Shown: in pieces, positions 43,476 to 52,582 of the stretch | Layout of the letters: every line of letters begins with the position of its first letter | Position numbering within the stretch: the stretch's first letter is position 1 | NCBI GenBank assembly: GCA_026708265.1 | Contig: JAPOVI010000021.1 | Location: 21,363 to 85,362 of the forward strand | Source of the DNA: Acidobacteriota bacterium | GTDB taxonomy: Bacteria > Acidobacteriota > Vicinamibacteria > Vicinamibacterales > UBA8438 | Reading direction: 5' to 3' | DNA: 64,000 bases | Translations under genes and position numbers: made by a program | Notes under the pieces: generated by a model | Database searches by the model: none | Seen by the model: only the letters and a program-made list of their open reading frames with translations | What the model was told of the DNA's origin: nothing

Positions 43476-46400
43476 GCGCCCCCGGCCCCGAATCGACCCC
43501 GCCGGCTGCCGCGAACACCGGTCTGATCGACTACTTCGCCGCCAATCCCGTTGCCGCCAATCTGCTCATGGCGGTCTTCGTCGCCGGCGGGATCGGGTCC
43601 GCCATTCTGCTCCCGGTTCAGAACTTCCCCACGATAGACCTGCGGACCGTCACCGTGACCGTACCCTCGCCGGGCTCGTCGCCGCAGGAGGTGGAGCAGG
43701 ACATCAATCGCCGCGTGGAAGAGAGCGTGATCGGTCTCGAGGGCGTGGAGCGGGTCGTGGCCACCGCCACGGAGGGCGTGGGCTTCGTCAGCATCGAGAT
43801 GGCGACCTTCGCCGATTCTGACAGCGTGCTGAACGCCGTCCGGAATGCCGTGGACGCCATCGAGAACTTCCCGCCGCCGGATGCGGAGCGGCCGGAAATA
43901 GAGCTGGCGCGGGTGTCCGTCGAGGCGATGACCCTGGCCGTCTCCTCGTCGGTCGCGAGTGAAAACGAGTTGCGGCTGGCGGCCGAGGACGTGCGCAGCG
44001 CGCTGCTGGGGCTGCCGTCCGTCTCGCTGGTGGAGCTCCAGGGCACGCGCGACCGGGAGATAGCGATCGAGATCAGCGAGGAGGAGCTTCGCCGCAATGA
44101 CCTGACCGTCGCCCAGGTGTCCGCCGCCGTGCAACGCGCCTCCCTCAACCTCACGTTCGGGGAGTTGCGCACACAGTCCGGCGGCGTGGTGCTGCACACC
44201 GTCGCCAAGCGCAGCATCGGCGAGGAGTTCGAGGACATTCCGCTGATCACGCGGCTGAACGGGGCCATCGTGATGCTGGGCGACGTCGCCGAGGTCCGGG
44301 ACGGGTTCGTCGACGACGAGCTCGTCTCGGAGGTGAACGGCGCTCCCGCCGTGTTCGTTCGAATCGACGCCGCCGATGAGCAGTCGATCGTCGACCTGAC
44401 CGACGACATCCGGAGCTGGCTCGCGGGCTACGAGCCTCCGCGGGACATCGCGGTCAGCATCTGGAACGACCCGGCGCGGCCGGCCCTCGACCGCTTGTCG
44501 GCGGTGGCGAGAAACGGGCTCGCCGGCGTGATCCTGGTCTTCGTGCTGCTCCTGTTCGTGTTCGACCTGCGCGCCGCGACGTGGATTACGGCCGGCATTC
44601 CGTTCTCCTTCATCGGCGCCCTGATCTTCTTCAGTCCCGCGAACCTGACCCTCAACCTGGGAACGTTGTTCGGGTTCTTCCTGATGGTCGGCCTCGTCGT
44701 GGACGACGCCCTGGTGGTCGGCGAGAGCATCGCCGCGGAACGGGACAACGGCAAGAGAGGCGTGCAGGCGGCTACCGCGGGAGCCAGGGCGGTGGTCGCT
44801 CCGATCACCATCGGCGCATGCACCACGCTGCTCGCGTTCGTGCCGTTCCTCTTCGTGACCGCATCCGTAATCCAGTTGGTGTACGTGTTCACCTACGTCG
44901 CGTTCTTCGTGCTCGCCGTGTCGCTCATCGAGGCGTTCTTCATTCTGCCCGCCCACCTCTCCCATGACGGAAGCTGGAGTCGGGAGCCGCTGCGTACGTT
45001 GCAGAAACGTGTATGCCGCCGGTTGGACGCGGTCCGCGACCGCGTCGTGGCGCCGGCGGTGTCGTGGTCCGTGCGCCACGTCTGGCCGACGCTCGCCGGA
45101 GGGGCGGCGCTGGTCCTGTTCGCCCTGCTGCTGCTCGGCACCGAGGCGGTTCGGGTGATCATCTTCGATGCAGAGACGAATCCCACCGACAACGTGCAGG
45201 TGGAGCTGCGTCTGCCGGTCGGCACGCCGTTCGAGACCACGCTCGCGGCGGCCGAGCAGATCGTGGACGCTGCGTACGCGATGAACGAGGAGCTTCCGGG
45301 AGCGTCGTTCCATGCGCTCAGCCTTCTCGTGGGCAACGTCATGTCATCGGGTGTGTCGACGGTAATGCGTCCGGAGCAGTCCAACGGCAGCCACCTTGCG
45401 ACCGTGCGGGTGCGTCTCAACGAACGGCCGGCCCGACAGGTGTCGCCCGCGGAGATCGAAGAGTCGTGGCGCAGGAACCTGGGTGCGCTCCCGCCCCTGG
45501 AGAGGATGGTCTTCCAGACCACGAGCGTTCGTCCCAGGCCGACCGTGGCCTATGTGCTGAAGCACGAAGACGCGGATGCGCTCGAGGGGGCCGCAGCCGA
45601 ATTGCGGTCCTTCCTGGCGACGATTCCGGGCGTCTACGAGATTGCGGACAGCCTGCGGCTCGGCAAGCGGCATCTGGAGATCGAGCTCACCCCGGCCGGC
45701 CAGGCGGCGGGATTGAGTCCGGCCGCGATCGGCGCGCAGTTGCGGGCCAACTTCCATGGTATGGAAGTCCAGCGGATTCAGCGCGGGCATGAAGAACTGC
45801 AGGTCGTAGTGCGGTATCCGCACGAGCGGCGGCGCAGCCTTGGGGAGCTGGCCGGCGAACGCGTCCGCCGGGCCGGAGGGGGCGACATGCCCCTGTCCGT
45901 GGCGGCGAATCTGACCGAGAAGCGCGAGCTCGCGGCGCTGATGCGCATCGACGGCAACCGGGCGGCGACGGTGGAAGGGCGCGCGGACGCCGCCGTAATC
46001 ACCCCCATTCAGGCGCGTCGCAGGGTAGAGCAGGAGGTTCTCCCCGAGTTGCTGGCGAAGTACCCGGGCCTGAGCTTCGAGCCGGAAGGCGGAGAGCGGG
46101 CCGAGCGGTCCATGCTGGAGACGCTGGGACTGCTGGTCCCCGTCGTGCTGCTCGCGATGTATGCGCTGATGGCCGCCCTCCTCCGGAGCTACTGGAAGCC
46201 GCTGGTCGCCGTCGCCGGGTTCCCGATGTCGTTCGCCGGCGCCGTCCTGGCGCACTGGGTGCTCGGGTGGGATCTGAGCGCCATGTCGATGCTCGGCCTG
46301 ATCGCGGTCTTCGGAGTCGTCGTCAACGACGTGCTGGTGCTGCTCGACCGCTACAACACGATTCGGCGGGAGAACGCGGCGCTTCCCGCCATCGCGGCCG

Positions 46401-46615
46401 CGGCCGCGGCCGCCCGCCACCGCTTCCGGGCGGTGGTCCTGACGAGCGCGACCACCATCCTGGGGCTGTCTCCCCTGCTCTACGAACGCAGCGACGACCT
46501 GGTCTTCCTGGTGCCGTTCGTCGTGAGCATGATGGGCGGCCTGATCCTGTCGGGCAGCTTCATTCTGCTGATCCTGCCGGCGCTCGTGATGATCGCGGAA
46601 GGTGCCCGGGAGTAG
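43472..46615 (+). CDS. RND efflux permease (AcrB-like), partner of upstream adaptor
   Basis: 1047 residues. The N-terminus 'NTGLIDYFAANPVAANLLMAVFVAGGIGSAILLPVQNFPTIDL' is standard for the family. TM4 'FLMVGLVVDDALVVGESIAAERD' keeps the Asp-Asp relay, and the C-terminal counterpart is 'LIAVFGVVVNDVLVLLDRYNTIRRE'. Twelve helices and two large periplasmic loops are present. Translationally coupled to the adaptor by ATGA. It is homologous to the divergent permease but clearly diverged, so the pair is an old duplication or two separate systems. Confidence 0.88.
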   Translation: MSAPGPESTPPAAANTGLIDYFAANPVAANLLMAVFVAGGIGSAILLPVQNFPTIDLRTVTVTVPSPGSSPQEVEQDINRRVEESVIGLEGVERVVATATEGVGFVSIEMATFADSDSVLNAVRNAVDAIENFPPPDAERPEIELARVSVEAMTLAVSSSVASENELRLAAEDVRSALLGLPSVSLVELQGTRDREIAIEISEEELRRNDLTVAQVSAAVQRASLNLTFGELRTQSGGVVLHTVAKRSIGEEFEDIPLITRLNGAIVMLGDVAEVRDGFVDDELVSEVNGAPAVFVRIDAADEQSIVDLTDDIRSWLAGYEPPRDIAVSIWNDPARPALDRLSAVARNGLAGVILVFVLLLFVFDLRAATWITAGIPFSFIGALIFFSPANLTLNLGTLFGFFLMVGLVVDDALVVGESIAAERDNGKRGVQAATAGARAVVAPITIGACTTLLAFVPFLFVTASVIQLVYVFTYVAFFVLAVSLIEAFFILPAHLSHDGSWSREPLRTLQKRVCRRLDAVRDRVVAPAVSWSVRHVWPTLAGGAALVLFALLLLGTEAVRVIIFDAETNPTDNVQVELRLPVGTPFETTLAAAEQIVDAAYAMNEELPGASFHALSLLVGNVMSSGVSTVMRPEQSNGSHLATVRVRLNERPARQVSPAEIEESWRRNLGALPPLERMVFQTTSVRPRPTVAYVLKHEDADALEGAAAELRSFLATIPGVYEIADSLRLGKRHLEIELTPAGQAAGLSPAAIGAQLRANFHGMEVQRIQRGHEELQVVVRYPHERRRSLGELAGERVRRAGGGDMPLSVAANLTEKRELAALMRIDGNRAATVEGRADAAVITPIQARRRVEQEVLPELLAKYPGLSFEPEGGERAERSMLETLGLLVPVVLLAMYALMAALLRSYWKPLVAVAGFPMSFAGAVLAHWVLGWDLSAMSMLGLIAVFGVVVNDVLVLLDRYNTIRRENAALPAIAAAAAAARHRFRAVVLTSATTILGLSPLLYERSDDLVFLVPFVVSMMGGLILSGSFILLILPALVMIAEGARE

Positions 46616-46617
46616 AC

Positions 46618-48696
46618 ATGCAAACGAGAGCCCGTCAACTCGCGCGCATCGGCGTGCTGGGTGTGTGTCTGGTCGCCACGCCACTCGATGGTCGCGACGC
46701 GATCGCGCTGGCGCAGCCGGCGAACGGCCGGAACGGGGTCGTGACGGGCGAGCTCGTGATCGAGCCGCCGACCCTGATCAACCTCGGCTTCGAGTGGCTC
46801 ATCCAGGGAGACGACAACCGGAACGCCGCGGTGCAGGTCTCCTACCGCAGGCCGGGCGAGGCGACGTGGTCGCCCGCGCTTCCGCTCCTGCGCCTGCAGC
46901 GGGAGCGCGTCTACGTAGGGCCGCAGTTCGACGTCATCACTCCGAACATGTTCGCGGGGAGCATCCTCGACCTCGAGCCGGACACCGACTACGAGGCGCG
47001 GTTCGTGATGACCGATCCGGACGGCGTGACCGGCGAGGCTACCCGCATCGTGACCGTGCGGACGCGGGCGGAACCGGTTCCCTACGAGGATGGGAGAGTA
47101 TTTCACGTCTACCCGCACGGCTTCGAGGGCACGAAGCTCGAACCGTCCTTCGAGGGCCTGATCTGCGCCTACAACTCCTCGTGCGGTGGCGGGGACTTCG
47201 CCACGGCGGGGCGGCCGCGGGTGCGGGCGGGCGACACCATCCTCGTGCACGCCGGCGTCTACCGCTACAACCACCTGGAGTACGGCGGAGCCAACCGGGC
47301 GTTCCCGTTCGAGGGCACCTACTACCTGACGGCCGACGGCACGCCCGAGCGGCCGATCGCCATCAAGGCCGCCGGCGACGGCGAGGTCGTCTTCGACGGC
47401 AACGGCAACTTCGCCCTCTTCAACGTCATGGCGGCCGACCATACCTACTTCGAGGGCATCACGTTCCGCAACACGGAGTTCGCCATCTGGGCCGGCGAGC
47501 AGTCCATCGCGGGCTCGAAGGGGCTCACCGTCAAGCACAGCCGCTTCGAGAACGTCGGGGTCGGGGTCTTCACCAGCTACTCGGGGTCGAGCAACTTCTA
47601 CATCGCCGACAACCGGTTCTACGGCCGGAACGACCCGGACCGCCTCATCGGCTGGAGCGACGCGCCCCTGTGGGGACGCTTCGACGGCGTCGACGGTCAG
47701 GTCCATCCCCCGGTCATGGCTTCCTACGTGGCGGTGAAGGTCTACGGACCCGGGCACGTCGTGGCCCACAACTACATTGCCGACTTCCACGACGGGATCA
47801 ACGTCGAGACCTACGGCAACCCCGACGGCAGCGTGGCGTCCGCGCCGGGAGCGCCCGACGGTCCCCGCTACCCGCCCCGCGAGTACCGGGACCGGCGTCC
47901 GGTGGCGATCGACTTCTACAACAACTACATCACCAACTCCCACGACAACCCGATCGAGACCGACGGGAGCCTGCACAACGTGCGGGTGCTCCGCAACCTG
48001 TTCATCAACCACCCGTCCGCGGCTTTCTGCAGCCAGCCCGTGCTCGGCGGGCCCGTCTACTGGATCCGGAACATCGCCTACAACCTGCCGGGCGGCTCGA
48101 GCCGCTTCTTCGGCGCCGCCGGGGTCGTCTTCTACAACAACACCATCCTGTCGGAGACGACCGGGACGCTGTCGAACACGCACTGGCGGAACAACCTGAT
48201 CCTGGGGCAGAACGCGCCGCCCGACTTTCGCGGGCTGCGACCGAACCTGTTCGGGATCGCGACGTTCACCAACTACACCTCGTCCGACTACAACGGCTTC
48301 GGCCCCGCGCCGGACACGCCGCTGCCGTTCCGGTGGGAGAGCCCGCCTTTCGACGTGGCGGTCGACTTCCGGGCCCCGGGTCACACGCCGGCGCTCGAGC
48401 TGCGCGAGTTCGCGACCCTCGAGGCCTACAGCCAGGCGACCGGACAGGACCGGAACAGCGTGCAGGTGGGCTACGACGTGTTCGTCGACGTGCCCGCCCT
48501 CGATGCGCGGGACGTGAGCGCGCTGCAGAACGTGTACGACGCCGGCGATCTCGACTTCCGGCTGCGGCCCGGCTCGGCGGCCGTCGACCGCGGGATGGTG
48601 CTGCCGACGGTGACCGACGGCTTCACGGGCAGCGCGCCGGATCTCGGGGCGCTGGAGGTCGGCGTCGCGGCGCCCCTGTACGGGCCCCGCCGCTGA
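46618..48696 (+). CDS. Exported right-handed beta-helix protein
   Basis: 692 residues from ATG 46618, 2 bp after the permease stop. The signal peptide is weak ('QLARIGVLGVCLVATPLDGRDAIALAQ'). Residues about 45-145 look like a fibronectin-type III-like module ('LINLGFEWLIQGDDNRNAAVQVSYRRPG', 'LEPDTDYEARFVMTDPDG'). The rest is a beta-helix with repeated 'NxFxN' turns ('FEGITFRNTEFAIW', 'GLTVKHSRFENVGVGVF', 'NNYITNSHDNPIETDGSLHNVRVLRNLFIN'). It ends 'FRLRPGSAAVDRGM...APDLGALEVG', common in such surface proteins. Similar folds bind or cleave polysaccharide. Its coupling to an RND pump is unusual. Confidence 0.78.
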   Translation: MQTRARQLARIGVLGVCLVATPLDGRDAIALAQPANGRNGVVTGELVIEPPTLINLGFEWLIQGDDNRNAAVQVSYRRPGEATWSPALPLLRLQRERVYVGPQFDVITPNMFAGSILDLEPDTDYEARFVMTDPDGVTGEATRIVTVRTRAEPVPYEDGRVFHVYPHGFEGTKLEPSFEGLICAYNSSCGGGDFATAGRPRVRAGDTILVHAGVYRYNHLEYGGANRAFPFEGTYYLTADGTPERPIAIKAAGDGEVVFDGNGNFALFNVMAADHTYFEGITFRNTEFAIWAGEQSIAGSKGLTVKHSRFENVGVGVFTSYSGSSNFYIADNRFYGRNDPDRLIGWSDAPLWGRFDGVDGQVHPPVMASYVAVKVYGPGHVVAHNYIADFHDGINVETYGNPDGSVASAPGAPDGPRYPPREYRDRRPVAIDFYNNYITNSHDNPIETDGSLHNVRVLRNLFINHPSAAFCSQPVLGGPVYWIRNIAYNLPGGSSRFFGAAGVVFYNNTILSETTGTLSNTHWRNNLILGQNAPPDFRGLRPNLFGIATFTNYTSSDYNGFGPAPDTPLPFRWESPPFDVAVDFRAPGHTPALELREFATLEAYSQATGQDRNSVQVGYDVFVDVPALDARDVSALQNVYDAGDLDFRLRPGSAAVDRGMVLPTVTDGFTGSAPDLGALEVGVAAPLYGPRR

Positions 48697-48904
48697 CGTC
48701 GGACCCGGGCCTCGGGCCTTTCCGGCAGCCCCGAAGCGCCATCGCCCGCGTGCTGGCGCCCCGTCCTGGGCGAGAGCCGACTCCGCGAGGCCCCAGAGCA
48801 GTCCCGCCACGAGCGAAACGGTGGGCCTGCGGTGATGACCAGCCTGCGAGCGGCGAGGACGAGCGGGCCGGGGTGGCTCGCGAGGCAGTCTCCTTGGGGG
48901 GTGG

Positions 48905-48910
48905 TAGAGT
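48905..48910 (+). promoter_or_regulatory. Candidate -10 element (TAGAGT)
   Basis: In the 251 bp before the MBL-fold gene, 38 bp upstream of its ATG. No -35 box at normal spacing. Confidence 0.3.
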
Positions 48911-48947
48911 CTCACTGCTGCAATTGACGTGGCATGTGGAGGGAATC

Positions 48948-49856
48948 ATGCGCAGAGCTTGCGTGCTGCTGGCGGTGATGGTGAGCGGCGCGGTGTCGAT
49001 CCTGATCGCGGCGCCCGTCGCCCAGGACTCGGGGCCTCCCATGGACCTCGAGAGGCTCGAGGACAACCTCTACGTCCTCCACGGCGGGTGCGCGTGCGGC
49101 AACTCGACGTTCTACGTCACGGACGCCGGCGTGGTCATGGTCGACACGAAGGTGGCCGGGCAGGGCCAGGCCATCCTCGACCAGCTCCGGTCGGTCACGG
49201 ACCAGCCGCTCGCGATGATCATCAACACCCATACGCACTTCGACCACACCGGAAGCAACGCCGAGTTCGGCTCCGTCGACCGGATCGTGACGCACGCGAA
49301 CGCCCGGGAGAGCCTCATGCAGGCCACCTGCGCACCGGTAACCAACTGCGACGCCTTCAAGGGCGACAACGCGCAGTACCTCCCCAACGTCACCTTCGAC
49401 GACCGGCGTACGCTCACGGTCGGCAGCGACCGGATCGACCTCTACCACTTCGGACCCGGCCATACCGATGGCGATGCCTGGATCGTGCTGCCCGCCCTCC
49501 GCGTCGCGTTGACGGGCGACCTGTTCTCCCACAAGGGCGTGCCGTTCGTCGACACCGCGAACGGGGGCAGCGCGCTGGCGTTCGGCGACACGCTCGCCAG
49601 CGCCACGGCCGAGCTCGACGTCGACACCGTGATCTCGGGACACTTCGACGCCTATCCCTTCGGCGATCTCGTCCGCTATACCGAGTTCCACCGGCATCTG
49701 AAGGAGTACGCGCTCGCCGGCATGGCGGCCGGGCGGCCCGCCGAGGAAGTCGCCGACGCCTACGAGCCTCCGGCGAACATGAGCGACTTCTCGCTCGGCG
49801 GGCCCCTGCTGGGAGCCTTCGTCCAGTTGATCTACGACGAATCAGAGACCCAGTAA
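48948..49856 (+). CDS. Exported metallo-beta-lactamase-fold hydrolase
   Basis: 302 residues from ATG 48948, with GGAGGG upstream. The track start at 46602 is a shadow. A Sec signal is present ('RRACVLLAVMVSGAVSILIAAPVAQ'). The zinc motif 'NTHTHFDHTGSN' (HxHxDH) is followed by 'GPGHTDGDAW', 'VALTGDLFSHKG' and 'VISGHFDAYPF', so the full ligand set is present. It differs in signal type (Sec) from the Tat-exported MBL protein at 12071. Substrate unknown. Confidence 0.83.
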   Translation: MRRACVLLAVMVSGAVSILIAAPVAQDSGPPMDLERLEDNLYVLHGGCACGNSTFYVTDAGVVMVDTKVAGQGQAILDQLRSVTDQPLAMIINTHTHFDHTGSNAEFGSVDRIVTHANARESLMQATCAPVTNCDAFKGDNAQYLPNVTFDDRRTLTVGSDRIDLYHFGPGHTDGDAWIVLPALRVALTGDLFSHKGVPFVDTANGGSALAFGDTLASATAELDVDTVISGHFDAYPFGDLVRYTEFHRHLKEYALAGMAAGRPAEEVADAYEPPANMSDFSLGGPLLGAFVQLIYDESETQ

Positions 49857-49871
49857 CGGCGGCTCGCCGTT
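49855..49871 (+). terminator. Candidate terminator hairpin after MBL-fold gene
   Basis: AACGGCG-GCT-CGCCGTT is a perfect 7-bp stem with a three-base loop. It begins inside the stop codon of the MBL gene and lies between convergent genes. Only two T residues follow, so intrinsic termination is uncertain. Confidence 0.4.
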
Positions 49872-49924
49872 CACCCCGGTGACGGGCCACGAACGGGTAC
49901 GGGCAGCGTCACACGCGAGTCGAC

Positions 49925-50935
49925 CTATCGGGCTCCTGGATCCGCGGCTTCCGCGGCGGCCCGCTCTTCCGCCCGCGCGACGACGAGGATGTTCAGGAGG
50001 CCGAGATTGCCCTCGTGGCATGCGTACTCGAAGATCGGATCCTCAATCTTCCGCATCGAAACCTGCGCCGTCCACGGGCTCGTCCACGTGGTCGGGTCCG
50101 CAACCGTGAACTCGTACAGCAGCGTGTCGGCGTCGACGCGGCGGAAGCGCTCGACCAGGTGCATGTTCGGGCTCGATCCCCGCATCCACGTCTCGAGGTA
50201 GAAGTTCGCGGTCTCGACGACCAGCGTGTCGCCCTCCCAGCGGGCGCGCGAGTCGCCCCTCCACTGCCGGATGTCGTCCGCGATGTGCGGACGCCCATCC
50301 AGCGGGACGATCCGCGCGTCGTGGACCATCTCGGTCAGGATGACCACGTGGTCGGGAGTCTGGAAGAGCTGGACGTTCTGGTTGTAGCCAATGGGCACGA
50401 TGGGCGGTCCGGAGTTGAACCCGAGGATGCACCGCTCGGCGATGGTGCGGTCCTCGGGGCCGTGGGCGAGGCGTTCGTTCCTGGCCGCACGAGCGTGGCT
50501 TCTTTCAATCCCCTCCGGCGTCCAGGGGATCTTGCCGTCCGGCGGGTCGATGACCATTGACGTTCGCCGGCTCTCGACGACCTCCGAGTTCGGGCCGAAC
50601 CAGAAGAGGTTGTAGGCCCCCACGCTTCCCGTGACCGGCAGGGGCTCCGTTCTCACGACGCTCGGCTGCGCGTCGCGCTCGATGCGGTCGAGGGCCTGCT
50701 GCTCGAGGTCGGCCGCCTCCTCCTCCGTCCAGAACTCCTTGTCGCCCAGGTCGTCCGGCCGTTCGAGCGGTGTGATGGTGCTGAAGTCCCAGACACCCTG
50801 CAGGTCGGGGTGCCCCCACGGCGTTCGGAGCGGCGCTGCCGTGTTGGTCGACTGTGCAGCGGCGAACGGGGGCGCCAGCCCCACGAGCGCGATCACCGTC
50901 ACAGTCGCGAACGCCGCGAGACATCGATCCCTCAT
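49925..50935 (-). CDS. Exported family X protein 2, module B
   Basis: 336 residues. A Sec signal is present ('FATVTVIALVGLAPPFAAAQ'). It shares the family X blocks: 'PWGHPDLQGVWDFSTITPLERPDDLGD', 'RRTSMVIDPPDGKIPW', 'AERCILGFNSGPPIVPIGYNQNVQLFQTPDHVVILTEMVHDARIVPLDGRPH', 'GDSRARWEGDTLVVETANF' and 'FEYACHEGNLGLLNIL'. The two conserved cysteines are present. It is the last gene of the minus-strand run DUF1592, DUF1552, ankyrin, family X, 82 bp after the ankyrin stop. I do not recognise a named domain or catalytic motif. Confidence 0.82.
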   Translation of the reverse strand: MRDRCLAAFATVTVIALVGLAPPFAAAQSTNTAAPLRTPWGHPDLQGVWDFSTITPLERPDDLGDKEFWTEEEAADLEQQALDRIERDAQPSVVRTEPLPVTGSVGAYNLFWFGPNSEVVESRRTSMVIDPPDGKIPWTPEGIERSHARAARNERLAHGPEDRTIAERCILGFNSGPPIVPIGYNQNVQLFQTPDHVVILTEMVHDARIVPLDGRPHIADDIRQWRGDSRARWEGDTLVVETANFYLETWMRGSSPNMHLVERFRRVDADTLLYEFTVADPTTWTSPWTAQVSMRKIEDPIFEYACHEGNLGLLNILVVARAEERAAAEAADPGAR

Positions 50936-51012
50936 CGGACCTCCTCCGGCGGTAGCGCGACCCCCCGGTCGCGTTTCGAGTCTGGCGCTCGCGCGAGACT
51001 CCTGTGCGGCGC

Positions 51013-51033
51013 CCGTTCTACGGGACAGACTCC
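51013..51033 (-). repeat. Dispersed 21-bp repeat, copy 4 (contains a stop codon)
   Basis: On the minus strand, GGAGTCTGTCCCGTAGAAC, matching copy 1 at about 19 of 21 positions. It encodes '-ESVP-stop', the end of the module B ankyrin protein. A partial second unit (GGAGTC) follows about 31 bp away, a spacing close to that of the tandem copies at 14508. Confidence 0.45.
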
Positions 51034-52532
51034 GGGACGGAGGCGCGCGACGGGTTCGGCACCGCTACCTCGGGTCCCTTCTTGCCACAGCCCGGCTGGC
51101 CTTCGCTTGACGTCGCCGTTAGACCGTCCTTCGCCGCGACCGCCGGGGCGGCGAGCAACCGGCGGAGGAGAGCCGCGGTCTCGACCTGCTGCCGGAACAC
51201 CAACTGCGGGATGCCCTCGGCGATCGCCAACGGCGTGTGCCCGGCGTCGTTGGTCGCATCCAGGCAGGCGCCCCGGTCGGCGAGCATCCGCACGATCGGG
51301 TTGGCGCCCAGGGTTGCGGCACCGTGGGCCGCGGTGTCCCCCCTGGCGTTCACGGTGTGGACGTCGCCGCCGAGCTCGAGCACGAACGTGAAGGCCTCGA
51401 GCGCCTCCTCGTTGGTGCCGTGGTCCGCCCCGAGATACACGCCGACGCCCGCCGCGGCCATCAGCGGCGTCGTGTTGTCGTCGGTCGGCAGGAACGGATC
51501 GGCGCCGTACTCGACGAGGACGCGCATCAGCGCGGCGTCGCCGCCCCGGGCCGCGAGGAAGAACGGCGTCGCGCCCGTCCCGCCCGTGCTGCGCTGCCGC
51601 GGCTGGTCCCGCAGCTCCTTCGCGATGCGGGCGTTCGGGTCCGCTCCCAGCGCCATCAGCTCTCGCGCGAGGTCGAGGGCGTGCACGTCGTCGCGGTGCA
51701 CCGGTTCGGGGTTGTCGTACCCGACCGGGGGCTGCCGGCTCCAGGCGAGCTGGTGCAGGGCCGACCACCCGACGGCGTCCTGGTTCGGGTCCGCGCCCGC
51801 GCGCAGCAGGACCGCCGCGAGCTCGAAGCTCTTGTTCGCGAGCGCCAGCAGCAGCGGCGTCACGCCGTTCGAGAGGGCCTCGTCCACCTCCGCGCCGGCG
51901 GCCAGGAGCGCCTGCGCCGCCTCGATGCGCCCCGCGCGCGCCGCGAACAGCAGGGCGGTGAAGCCGTGCCGGGTGCGTGCCCCCACGTCCGCGCCCGCCC
52001 GGACCAGCGTCTCCACCACCGCCGCGTTGTCCTCGGCCGCCGCCCACATCAGCGCCGACTGGCCGTGCGTGTCGTCCGTCGCGCGAACGTCCGCGCCGTG
52101 GGCCAGGAGCGCCTCGACCGCGGGGACATCCCCGGTCCGCGCGGCCGTCATCAGCGGCGTCCGGCCGCCCGCCGCCGCCGCGTTCGCGTCGGCGCCCGCC
52201 TCGAGCAACTGCGCGACGATGCCGGCGTTGCCGGCGACGCAGGCGAGCGAGAGCGGCGTGACGCCGTAGCGGTTGGCGGCCCCGACGTCGGCCCCGGCGT
52301 CGATCAGCAGTCCGACGAGCGCCGCCGCTTCCCCTCGAACCGCCCAGTGCAGGGCGGTCGTGCCGTCGGGCCCTGCGACGTTCACGTCCGCCCGCTGGTC
52401 CAGCAGCGCGCGGACCGACTCCGCGGATCCCGCCTTGACGGCCTCCACGAGCGGCACGTCGCGCGCCGCGGCGTCGATCGAGAAGACCGCCAGCAGCAGC
52501 ACCGTCCACCGGCTGACCGCCTGTGTCCGCAT
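51018..52532 (-). CDS. Exported ankyrin-repeat protein, module B
   Basis: 504 residues from ATG 52532. The 1301-residue track ORF is shadow upstream of this point. A Sec signal is present ('SRWTVLLLAVFSIDAAA'). About ten ankyrin units follow, from 'DVPLVEAVKAGSAESVRALLDQRADVNVAGPDGTTALHWAVRGE', a near match to the module C protein. A longer insert breaks the array ('HQLAWSRQPPVGYDNPEPVHRDDVHALDLARELMALGADPNA'). The C-terminal 30 residues are polar and extra relative to module C, and the last of them come from the dispersed repeat. It lies 50 bp after the DUF1552 stop in the same operon. Confidence 0.86.
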   Translation of the reverse strand: MRTQAVSRWTVLLLAVFSIDAAARDVPLVEAVKAGSAESVRALLDQRADVNVAGPDGTTALHWAVRGEAAALVGLLIDAGADVGAANRYGVTPLSLACVAGNAGIVAQLLEAGADANAAAAGGRTPLMTAARTGDVPAVEALLAHGADVRATDDTHGQSALMWAAAEDNAAVVETLVRAGADVGARTRHGFTALLFAARAGRIEAAQALLAAGAEVDEALSNGVTPLLLALANKSFELAAVLLRAGADPNQDAVGWSALHQLAWSRQPPVGYDNPEPVHRDDVHALDLARELMALGADPNARIAKELRDQPRQRSTGGTGATPFFLAARGGDAALMRVLVEYGADPFLPTDDNTTPLMAAAGVGVYLGADHGTNEEALEAFTFVLELGGDVHTVNARGDTAAHGAATLGANPIVRMLADRGACLDATNDAGHTPLAIAEGIPQLVFRQQVETAALLRRLLAAPAVAAKDGLTATSSEGQPGCGKKGPEVAVPNPSRASVPESVP

Positions 52533-52582
52533 GTTCGCCTCTCCTCCGTCAACCGGCCGCCAGCGCCGCGCGACCTCGGTCC

